Below, in pieces: positions 1 to 6,897 of a stretch of DNA of 53,270 nucleotides (the stretch's first letter is position 1; each line of letters begins with the position of its first letter). The stretch spans positions 1 to 53,270 of the forward strand of contig JADJSZ010000060.1 in assembly GCA_016711405.1 (NCBI GenBank), in the 5' to 3' direction. The stretch is from Candidatus Hadersleviella danica (lineage in GTDB: Bacteria; Chloroflexota; Anaerolineae; Promineifilales; Promineifilaceae). Below the pieces are notes generated by a model, which searched no databases, was not told the origin of the DNA, and saw only the letters and a program-made list of their open reading frames with translations. Made by a program: the position numbers and the translations under genes.

Positions 1-331
1 AATTCATCGGCAACGACTTGTCATAGCCCGTGATGTCGTGCATCTTCAGCAAAAATTGGGCAAAGGTGTCATTGCGGAAGGCGCGGGAGCAGAGCGTCAG
101 CCGTTGGACTTGGTCTATCATCGTTTGCACCAAGCGGGGGTGGCAGTGGCCTTGGCTTACGGCCGAGTACGCGCTCAGAAAATCGAGGTAGCGGTTGCCT
201 TGCATGTCGTACAACCACACGCCTTCGCCGCGTGTCAGCACGGCATCGCCTAAAACGGTGTAATTATTGGCGCCATATTGCCGCTCAATGCGCTCAATCT
301 CTTTGCGGGGCATATCATGGGTAACTGTCAT
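1..331 (-). CDS. rocD: Ornithine aminotransferase, N-terminal part (cut by window edge)
   Basis: Pyridoxal-phosphate enzyme that converts ornithine and 2-oxoglutarate to glutamate semialdehyde and glutamate. About 110 residues are visible; the gene runs off the left edge. The N-terminus contains YGANNYTVL, LTRGEGVWLYD, GNRYLDFLSAYSAV and QGHCHPRL, which are diagnostic of class III ornithine transaminases (the substrate and cofactor-binding N-terminal region). The catalytic lysine lies outside the window. The ATG at 331 is preceded by an AAGGAG Shine-Dalgarno sequence in the complement of 339-345, which fixes the start. rocB lies upstream on the same strand, about 130 bp away, so the two probably form an arginine/ornithine degradation unit. 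Family assignment is firm; the rest of the enzyme is unseen. Confidence 0.9.
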   Translation of the reverse strand, partial: MTVTHDMPRKEIERIERQYGANNYTVLGDAVLTRGEGVWLYDMQGNRYLDFLSAYSAVSQGHCHPRLVQTMIDQVQRLTLCSRAFRNDTFAQFLLKMHDITGYDKSLPMN

Positions 332-462
332 GGGGAATCTCCTTAAATGTGGGAATGGAGTAGGGGTAGGGAAGAGTGAAAGGAAAGAAGTGACCAAGTA
401 AATTCGGCTAGAAGCTAAGCAAATGGTGCGCTCGGCCTTCACCTCTACCTTTCACCTTTACT

Positions 463-2239
463 CTACCCACTTCTCCCTTTCAGCACCCCTCCAATCGCTT
501 CGTAAATCAACTGCGGCACTGTCTCGAACGAGTAGGGCATGTGGACGCGTTCGTAGAGGCCGTGGGCATCTTTGCCCCACGGGCCGAAGTTCATGACGGG
601 CAAATGGAGGTCGGCCATTGCCCCAAAATCGAGGCTGTAACCGTGGTGGAAGGTGGGCATATTATCCACCAAACTGGGCAAATTTTCTTGGATGTTGTCA
701 TCCAAACAGACAAAGCTGAGGTCGGAAATGTAGGGGTAAAACCCTTGCAGGCGAACTTCATGCCCCGCTTGGTTGGTGTGCCGCTTCTCCTGCAACACCT
801 CGCGGAAGGCGTGGGTGAGCGGGTTGGCGGTGGGGTGGACGTGGGGGTAATAGGGCGGGGAGAAGAAGACGACGATGGCGGGGCCTTGGATGTTGGCGTA
901 GCGAATGAGTTGCTCGACCATCAGCCTGCTTTTGGTGCGCAAATCGGCCGAAAGGTCTAACTTCAAGGCCAACCGCAACGCATCGGGCTGGTGAATGGTT
1001 AGTTCGTGGTCCAGTTCGGCCGCGATGTTGTGCAAAAACTGCCGAAAGGCTACGGGGTCATCCGCCCAGCCCAGCGTTTGGCGCACCCGCTGGCAAAGCT
1101 CCTCGTAGCTAATTACTTGTGGTTCGTATTGGGTGGGCAAAGTGCCGCTGTGGGTGAAGAGTTGGTACTGTTCGTTGCGCCGGTGCAGGGTTGTGTTCAG
1201 GGCGGCGCGAGCCTCGTCTATCATGGTGGCGAGGGCTTGGGCGGGGGTGGTCGTGTAGGTGAGCCAGTTGATGTAGACGAACGCCTCGGCCGCTGTTTGC
1301 ACGTTATATTCCGTCTTCAAATCCCGTATTTTCAGGGTGATGGGCGGCACGCCCACCTCCATGCGCATCCCACCCGCCTGCTCCAAATCTTCCCGCACCC
1401 AGCGGTCGCACAGGGCGGTGTTCAGGTTGATGCGGCGCACGATTTCGGCCGCGATTTGCCCTGCATCCACCCCGCGAAACGGCTCCCCGACATGGGTGGG
1501 CACGCCGACTATATAAAAGGAAGGGAGCAACTTGCCCACCGTGCCCGTGTAGATGCTGTGGCCGCTGTCGTGGCTGTTGCGCGGGGCGGCGTAATCGGTG
1601 TTGATGAGGCCGAGGTAGGAGAGGTTGTAGTCGTGGCGCAGTTGGAGGAGGTCGGGCACGGCCGCTCTCACTCCCGTGGACTCGTTCTCCTCGTCGGGGC
1701 AGGCCACAAACAGCACATTGCCCGCCAACTGCTCCCGCTCTGCCCACAACTGGCGCAGGAGGGCGATGTTGATGGCCACCCCGCTTTTCATGTCGCACAC
1801 ACCCCGGCCGAAGAGCCATGCGGGTTGGTCGTCCAGTTCAGCGGCCGTGGCAGTTAAATCTTGCCACACCTCTTCCTCGTCGCTGGTGCGCCCTTTGGCC
1901 AGCTTGGCCAGCAACAGCTCGCGCAGTTCGGCGGGGCGGAAGGCGATGTGGCCGCTGTTGTCGGGGTCGAGGGCGGTAAACTCTTTCACGCCGACGGTGT
2001 CGAAGTGGCCCATGAGCAGGACGGTACGGCCGTTGTTCTCAGGGTGGGTTCCGTGCAACAGGCAAGCGACGTTGGCACGGCCGTCGGCCGTGGGCCACAG
2101 GAGGGGGTGCAAGCCTGTGCCCTGTTGCAGTTGGGCGGCAATTTCGCGGGCGCAGGCCATCTCCCCCTGTATCGGGGCTGATGGTGGGGATGGCGACCAA
2201 GGTTTCGGTCAGGTGGCGGATGGTGGGGAGCCAGAGCAT
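463..2239 (-). CDS. rocB: M20-family peptidase of the RocB type (arginine utilization), frameshifted
   Basis: Zinc peptidase-like hydrolase of the M20 family, RocB subgroup, associated with arginine catabolism. MGHFDTV (metal ligands), GVCDMKSG (bridging Asp) and CPDEEN (catalytic Glu and metal ligand) are visible. The long frame opens only at 2160, but the missing N-terminus (RHLTETLVAIPTISPDTG) is in the neighbouring frame. Removing one base from the five-C run at 2163-2167 joins the two. I place the start at the ATG at 2239, since codons further upstream are heptamer repeat. No good ribosome site is visible there. The intact protein would be near 590 residues, normal for RocB. It sits just upstream of rocD, supporting the role, although the exact substrate of RocB enzymes is uncertain. 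Confidence 0.85.
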
Positions 2240-2655
2240 AGGAGGGAGGGGGAGGACGGGGGCCCAGAGGACTGGGGACAAGGGACGGGAGGACTTTCGC
2301 TCGTCCCCAGTCCCTTGTCCCCAGTCCCTATTCCAATCAAAAAAGCCTAAATCCACATACCTTGTGAATTCAGGCTTTAATCAGACCTTCACAACGGGTG
2401 AAGGGTCATCTTTGCGTTGGGTGGGGGAGGGGGCACAAGGCCACGCCCAAATAATACCCCATTGGGAGGGGAACGCCAATCAGTTGCAGGGGGTTTAAGG
2501 GTGTAGTGGTGTAGTAGTTTATTGGTGTAATGGTGTAGTGGTGTATGGACTTACACCAATATACCAATAAACCATTACACCAATAAACCACGCCATCCTC
2601 TCTTTTTTGCTATACTTTCCCCCAACAACCACCCACCCTGCCACAGGAGCGAGAG
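2240..2655. repeat. Gene-free stretch with two inverted heptamer-repeat arrays
   Basis: This 416-bp divergent intergenic region holds no convincing gene. At 2275-2331 a GGGACNA-type heptamer array is followed by its complement, and at 2496-2592 a GTGTAGT/TTGGTGT-type array faces its complement (ACACCAA, ATACCAA). Both could fold into long imperfect hairpins. The last 60 bases should hold the promoter and ribosome site (AGGAG) of the plus-strand CHAT operon; no clear -35/-10 pair stands out. Confidence 0.7.
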
Positions 2656-2736
2656 ATGAGCAACGCCACCATTCCCCAAGATAGAGTTTCCCGTTTTGTA
2701 GCTACCCTGCGCCGCTTGGGCGGGCAAAAGTTATGA
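2656..2736 (+). CDS. 26-residue peptide leading the CHAT operon
   Basis: A tiny frame that begins MSNATIPQDRVSRF and ends LRRLGGQKL, with a basic amphipathic C-terminal half. An AGGAG ribosome site sits eight bases before the ATG. Its stop codon overlaps the start codon of the next gene as ATGA, the hallmark of translational coupling, which is the main reason to believe it is expressed. I recognise no family. It could be a leader peptide, a small regulatory partner, or the remnant of a longer gene, and with this many indels nearby the last option is real. Confidence 0.5.
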   Translation: MSNATIPQDRVSRFVATLRRLGGQKL

Positions 2737-2969
2737 GTGATGAACCAAAAGGTAAACCAACGAATATGCGGGAAATGCGGCGGCAGGGGGAGCGCAAGTT
2801 TTTGTGGATGGTGGTTATGACGCTGGTTGTGTTGGGGCTGGTGCTGATTGGGCTGGTGTATGGGTGGACGGCCGTGTTAACGGCCCCCTGCCTCCTCGGC
2901 AGGGCAGGCACGCTCTGGCTCCTCTTCTACCTGCTGGAAAAGCTCCAAAAGCGGCTGGAGGAAAGATAG
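2733..2969 (+). CDS. Small two-helix membrane protein
   Basis: A 78-residue protein of no recognised family. Residues 1-22 are charged and basic (REMRRQGERK), residues about 23-44 form a hydrophobic helix (WMVVMTLVVLGLVLIGLVYG), a second hydrophobic stretch covers about 45-68, and the tail is charged (EKLQKRLEER). The positive-inside rule puts both termini in the cytoplasm. It overlaps the preceding 26-residue frame by ATGA and lies 75 bp before the CHAT gene on the same strand. By position it may anchor the CHAT protein to the membrane or be its target; nothing in the sequence proves either. Confidence 0.6.
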   Translation: MSDEPKGKPTNMREMRRQGERKFLWMVVMTLVVLGLVLIGLVYGWTAVLTAPCLLGRAGTLWLLFYLLEKLQKRLEER

Positions 2970-3044
2970 AGGCGGGAGAATGAAAATTTTCCTCTGGGAC
3001 GGTATGCTTTGCGCCACTGAACTGCCACTGTAGAACAACCGCAC

Positions 3045-4980
3045 ATGGAATACTTGGATTTTGAGCTTGAGGTACGGCCGTTGGGCGGCCGACCCAATAC
3101 AAACTGGTCGTCATCAAATCCTGCGGGAGAGGCGCGGGAGCGGGTGACTTTCCCCTTGGATACCCTCCAACTTAATGACAGCCTTAAAGATGTGGAAATT
3201 GCCCTGCTCCGCAGTAGCAAAGTGCGCCGCAAAGCACTGACTGAGGAAGAGCAGAACGTCCAGAACTTCGGCCGTCACCTGTTCGACTTTCTTCTGCCCA
3301 GTGAATTGCGCGGCCTTTACCGCACCAGCCTGAACCGTGCCCGCCGAGAGGACAAGGGGCTACGCCTCAAACTGCGGCTGGCCGACCCTGCCCTGACTAA
3401 TCTGCCGTGGGAATTTTTGTACGACGCGGTTCAGCGGGAATACCTCTGCCTTGCCCCCGAAACCCCGCTGGTGCGCTATGTGGAACTGGAGCGCACTGTG
3501 ACCCCACTCTGGCCGTGGTGGCTCCCTTGCGCGTGTTGGGCGTGGTTTCCAGCCCACCAACTTGCCCGACCAACTAGACATTGGGCGGGAACAGCAGCAG
3601 GTGGAGGAGGCGTTGGCCAGCTTACAAGCGCAAGGGTTGGTAGAGTTGCATTGGCTGGAGGGGCAAACGTGGCGCGATTTGCACAAGGCGATGCGCGGCG
3701 GCCCGTGGCACATCTTCCACTTTATTGGGCATGGCGGCTTTGATACCCACAAAGATGAGGGCTTTTTACTGCTGGCCGATGAGAAGGGGGAGGCCAAACG
3801 CTTTTATGCAACAGAGTTGGGGCGGTTGTTGGCGGGGCATCGGCCGTTGCGTCTCGCCCTCCTCAACGCTTGCGAAGGGGCGAAGGGCGGCCGTGACCTC
3901 TTCTCCAGCACCGCCCGCATTTTGATGGAGCGGGGTTTGCCCGCCGTACTGGCCATGCAATATGAAATCAGCGACACGGCCGCCATTGAGTTTGCCCGCA
4001 CCTTTTACGAGACATTGGCGGAGGGGTTGCCCGTGGATAGAGCCACGGCCGAAGCACGTATCGCCATGAGCAATGCCTTTAGTCGTACTGTAGAGTGGGG
4101 CATCCCTGTACTCTTTATGCGCTCGGCTGATGGCCACCTCTTCGGCCAAGGTCAACCCCGTAGGAACGTCTTCAGTCGTTTTCGTTTTACTCCCTCTATC
4201 GAAACGCTAGAGCAAGAAACCCTTGCAACGTCTAAAGCCGTAGCTACGAACGTGTCGCGTATTGAATGGGTGAAGATTCCCGGAGGTGGGTTTTGGATGG
4301 GGAACGATAAACTGTGTCATTTGGTGGAATTGCCTACTTTCTGGATAGCCAAAACGCCCATAACCAATGCTCAGTACCAGAAATTTGTGCAAGCCACAGG
4401 TCACCCCCCACCAGTGTATTGGCAAAACGGACAAAATTCCAAAGGGTAAAGAGAACCATCCTGTTGTCAAGGTGAGTTGGGATGATGGGATGGCCTTGAC
4501 CAAATGGGCGAGTGAGCAGACGGGGCAAACCATCTTGCTGCCTAGCGAAGCAGAATGGGAAAAAGCAGCGCGGGGTGGGTTGGTAGTGTCCAATAGCCAA
4601 AATCCGTTACCCAAACGGCAATACCCGTGGGGAGATACATTTGACAAGAGCAAATGCAATACACATGAATCGGGGATTAAGGATACAAGCCCTGTAGACA
4701 AATACCTGCAAGGAGCTAGCCCGTATGGGGTGCTGGATTTGAGTGGAATGTCTGGGAATGGACGCGATCATTATACAAGCCCTACCCGTATGTGGTGGGA
4801 GACGGCCGCGAAGACCCTGATGACCGAAGCACCCGCGTTCGGCGCGGCGGCGCTTGGGGCTATGACCGAGATGATGCGCGTGTAGCCTATCGCGGTAGCT
4901 ATCGTCCTTACGACTATCTTAGCTACCTCGGCTTGCGGCTGGTAGCTGTGTCTCGCCCCCCATCTCTTCTTGACCACTGA
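3045..4980 (+). CDS. CHAT-domain cysteine protease fused to FGE-sulfatase/C-lectin-fold domain, four frameshifts
   Basis: About 645 residues once four one-base indels are repaired. Residues 1 to about 150 match the N-terminal part of CHAT proteins (LPWEFLYD). The caspase-like CHAT core has its catalytic His in HFIGHGGFD (codon 3730) and Cys in LLNACEGA (codon 3871). From about residue 405 a formylglycine-generating-enzyme fold begins (IPGGGFWMGN, LPSEAEWEKAARGG, then RRGGAW and LGLRLV). The two active-site cysteines of true FGE are absent, so this half is probably a binding domain. Breaks: a C missing at 3502-3505 and at 3553-3556, an extra A near 4436, and an A missing near 4753; restoring the last gives DLSGNVWEWTRS. 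CHAT proteases cleave partner proteins in bacterial immune or cell-death systems; its partner here is unknown. The C-terminal 40 residues look like a hypervariable region (see findings). Confidence 0.85.
4846..4950 (+). other. Candidate DGR variable region at the C-terminus of the CHAT-FGE gene
   Basis: Diversity-generating retroelement targets often end in an FGE/C-lectin fold whose template repeat would translate as runs of Asn in WNNN and RNRNNPxNxNNN. Here the matching positions read WGYD, then GSYR P YDYLSYL, and sixteen of sixteen candidate codons end in C or T (for example GGT, AGC, TAT, CGT, TAC, GAC, CTT), as expected if they came from AAC or AAT by adenine mutagenesis. The GC-rich GGCTTGCGGCTGG at 4930-4942 could be the initiation of mutagenic homing site. 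No reverse transcriptase or A-rich template is visible in this window, so the assignment is inferred. Confidence 0.45.
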
Positions 4981-5016
4981 TCACTGGGCCGTAATCGACT
5001 GGTAGGGAGATAGGCC

Positions 5017-5036
5017 ACTCCGCGCAAGCGCGGAGT
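5017..5036. repeat. Perfect 8-bp GC-rich hairpin with tetraloop just after the CHAT-FGE stop
   Basis: ACTCCGCG, loop CAAG, CGCGGAGT, located 36 bases after the stop codon. Small hairpin/cruciform structures of about this size lie downstream of the variable region in studied retroelement-diversified genes and help target-site recognition. A plainer reading is an imperfect terminator, since a T-rich run (TAATTTTTT) follows at 5041. Confidence 0.6.
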
Positions 5037-5061
5037 TCGATAATTTTTTCCCACCCCTCCC

Positions 5062-5094
5062 CCCGCTGTGGACGGTCTCCCGACCGCTCCACCC
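5062..5094. repeat. Solo copy of the RAYT-associated palindromic repeat
   Basis: CGCTGTGGACGGTCTCC followed by a GACCGCTCCACCC arm; the core GGTCTC/CGACC is an imperfect palindrome. Other copies occur at 5962-5992, 6008-6037, 6126-6153, 6747-6774 and 6863-6893, clustered around the tyrosine transposase gene. Confidence 0.8.
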
Positions 5095-5132
5095 ATCCCC
5101 CACCCACCAATACCCCCGCCCGATAATGACGC

Positions 5133-5171
5133 AAAGACCCCAAGGGTTTCTAAAACCCTTGGGGTCTTTTT
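5133..5171. terminator. Strong bidirectional Rho-independent terminator
   Basis: A perfect 17-bp stem (left arm 5133-5149, loop 5150-5152, right arm 5153-5169) built on GACCCCAAGGGTTT, with a T-run to 5171 and an A-run on the left side. It isolates the HU-like gene from the CHAT operon. Confidence 0.9.
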
Positions 5172-5321
5172 GGTTGACAACACGGCCGTCTTGCGTATCA
5201 TGTAAGCATCGTGGAGGGTGCAAGGGACTGGGCCTGCCATCTCCCCCCCTCCTATTTATTGCCCACACGGCCGAGACATTGGGAAACTCGGTCGTGGTTA
5301 TACCAATAAGGAGATGCTCCC

Positions 5322-5702
5322 ATGCCCATCAAATACACTGTAATTTCGCGCCCCAACCCCCAAGATAGAGAAGCCGCCCCGCAGTATTACCCTTCCATCC
5401 AGAGCAGTGGCCGAATTTCACTGCGCCAGCTTGCCCAGCGCATGGCCGAGATTTCCACTCTCAGCACCATCGACACAATGGCCGCCATCGAAGCATTTCT
5501 GCAAGTTGTGCCGCAGGAATTAGCGGAAGGCAATATTGTAGACTTAGGGGACTTTGGCTCGTTTTGGCTCCGCACCAAAACAACGGGCACGGCCGACCAA
5601 GAAACCGTCAGCCGCACTCAGATTGTGGACGTGAAACCCCTCTTCCGCCCCGGCAAAGAATTTAAGAAGGTTTTGAATAACGCCGAGCTTACAAAAGAAT
5701 AG
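5322..5702 (+). CDS. HU-related DNA-binding protein (HU-HIG type)
   Basis: A 126-residue histone-like DNA-binding protein. It begins MPIKYTVISRPNP and has the elongated N-terminal extension of the HU-related family best known in Bacteroidetes, followed by the HU fold: SLRQLAQRMAEIST (helix), TMAAIEAFLQVVPQELAEG, then IVDLGDFGSFWLRT, the HU beta-arm entry motif. The C-terminus is FRPGKEFKKVLNN, which also fits the family. An AAGGAG ribosome site precedes the ATG. It is monocistronic, between a strong terminator and a phased palindrome array. Its target is unknown, but the adjacent array at 5770-5944 is an obvious candidate binding region. Confidence 0.85.
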   Translation: MPIKYTVISRPNPQDREAAPQYYPSIQSSGRISLRQLAQRMAEISTLSTIDTMAAIEAFLQVVPQELAEGNIVDLGDFGSFWLRTKTTGTADQETVSRTQIVDVKPLFRPGKEFKKVLNNAELTKE

Positions 5703-5746
5703 CCCAACGAGCCTTGCAGAGTTCTAAAACCTGTGTTGTTTCCAGA

Positions 5747-5944
5747 GGTAACGGGGTGTTTTCCAAAGAGGTACGTATCTTTTGCAAAAAAGGTACGTAC
5801 CTTTTATTTAACCAACACGTGTTCGTTGCCAAACCGACACGTGTTCGTTGTCAAACCAACACGTCTTCGTTTGCAAACCAACACGTGTTCGTTTGCCCAC
5901 AGGTACGTACCTTTTTACAAACACGTGCGCACGTGTTTGTAAAA
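5747..5944. repeat. Array of palindromes centred on an exact 22-bp lattice
   Basis: Palindromic cores are centred at 5774.5, 5796.5, 5818.5, 5840.5, 5862.5, 5884.5, 5906.5 and 5928.5, eight in a row, each 22 bp apart. The first two and the seventh are GGTACGTACC-type (the first reads GGTACGTATC). The third to sixth are CACGTG-type inside the unit AACACGTGTTCGTTTGC, with CACGTC in the fifth. The last is a perfect 32-bp palindrome, arms 5913-5928 and 5929-5944. A degenerate unit sits near 5752.5. The 22-bp period is not a multiple of three, so this is not coding. Equal spacing of two helical turns suggests cooperative protein binding. Confidence 0.9.
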
Positions 5945-5961
5945 GGGGGCGTTGGCACCTT

Positions 5962-5992
5962 GCTGTGGACGGTCTCCAGACCGCTCCACCCG
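5962..5992. repeat. Solo copy of the RAYT-associated palindromic repeat
   Basis: GCTGTGGACGGTCTCCAGAC followed by CGCTCCACCC, nearly identical to the ends of the 150-bp elements that flank the transposase gene. It sits 17 bp after the 22-bp lattice ends. Confidence 0.85.
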
Positions 5993-6004
5993 CTTAGTTC
6001 GCAT

Positions 6005-6153
6005 CCCGCTGTGGACGGTCTCCAGACCGTTCCACCCGCTCACAAAAACCAACTAACGTGGAATAGTCGAATACCGCCTACAGTGGAGGTGTTGGTTTTC
6101 TATTGATTAGCTGGTTTTGGGGGTAGGTGAAGCGGTCAGAGACCGTCCACAGC
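6005..6153. mobile_element. Left 149-bp palindromic REP element of the RAYT locus
   Basis: Begins with CGCTGTGGACGGTCTCCAG and ends with an inverted copy (6126-6153, GAGACCGTCCACAG), giving terminal inverted repeats around a middle that contains ACGTGGAATAGTCGAATACC and TTTCTATTGATTAGCTGG. The same arrangement recurs at 6744-6893. Paired inverted REP units flanking a RAYT gene are the known layout of these non-autonomous elements. A partial third copy (6154-6196) runs into the transposase start codon. Confidence 0.8.
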
Positions 6154-6190
6154 CAGAGACCGATCCACCCACTCATAAAAACAAACCAAT

Positions 6191-6732
6191 ATGGAAACCT
6201 ACAAACTTCACGACCACATTGGCCTCTACTACTTCACCTTCACCATCTTCCACTGGCTCCCCGTTTTCGTCGCCGCCGAACCCTGCCTCATCATTACCGA
6301 AAGCCTCAACCACTGTCACCACCACAAACAACTTCGCATCAACGCCTTCGTCATCATGCCCACTCACCTACACCTCATCCTCTTTGATGCGGAGTTCAAC
6401 AACCAACGGCTCCAACAAACGATAACGGACATGCGTAAATTTACAGGGCGGAAGTTGTTGGATTATTGCCAAACGAAAACCCCAACGGTTTACCCCCAAC
6501 TATTTACAGGCACAACCCGTGCTGACCGCGAACGGCAGTGTTGGCAACCAAGCCGCCACCCCATCGGCATTTGGTCGGCCGAGGTGTGGCGCACCAAGAT
6601 TGACTATTTGCATGATAACCCCCGCCGCAAGGGGTTGGTGAGGGAGGTGGGCGATTGGCGGTTTTTCTTCGGCCGGTATTGGCTGGGCAAAGTGCAAACG
6701 TGCGATGTGGTGTTGAGTGAGGTGAGTTTTAA
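6191..6732 (+). CDS. REP-associated tyrosine transposase (RAYT, Y1_Tnp/IS200-like)
   Basis: HUH single-strand transposase that mobilises REP palindromes. MPTHLHLILFD carries the two metal-binding histidines of the HUH motif near residue 57, and KIDYLHDNPRRKGLV carries the catalytic tyrosine in the RAYT-typical Y-L-H-x-N-P context near residue 140. Natural RAYT proteins end soon after this point. Here the frame is open and would run another 170 residues through the right REP element and against the ABC exporter; I regard that as read-through. A TAA one frame away at 6730-6732, at a run of four T, is the likely true stop if one T was lost. Flanking REP elements on both sides support an active or recently active locus. 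Confidence 0.85.
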
Positions 6733-6743
6733 AGCCTCCCCTT

Positions 6744-6893
6744 CCCGCTGTGGACGGTCTCCAGACCGCTCCACTCGCTCACATTCACCAACTACGTGGA
6801 ATGGTCAAATACCGCCACAGCGGGGGTGCTGGCTTTCTATTGATTGGTTGGTTGCTGGGGTAGGTGGAGCGGTCAGGAGACCGTCCACAGCGG
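6744..6893. mobile_element. Right 150-bp palindromic REP element of the RAYT locus
   Basis: Same architecture and about the same length as the left element: CCCGCTGTGGACGGTCTCC at the left end, an inverted copy at 6863-6893, and shared internal words (ACGTGGAATGGTCAAATACC, TTTCTATTGATTGG). It ends four bases before the stop codon of the convergent ABC exporter gene, so it occupies the whole convergent intergenic gap. Confidence 0.8.
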
Positions 6894-6897
6894 TTCG

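Noticed and set aside
5747..5944. CRISPR array
   Set aside because: There are no unique spacers between repeats; units abut at 22 bp with palindromic cores and no cas genes are near.
5714..6106. Coding region of 130 codons over the palindrome array
   Set aside because: A 22-bp period breaks codon phase, no ribosome site is present, and the translated product is repeat noise.
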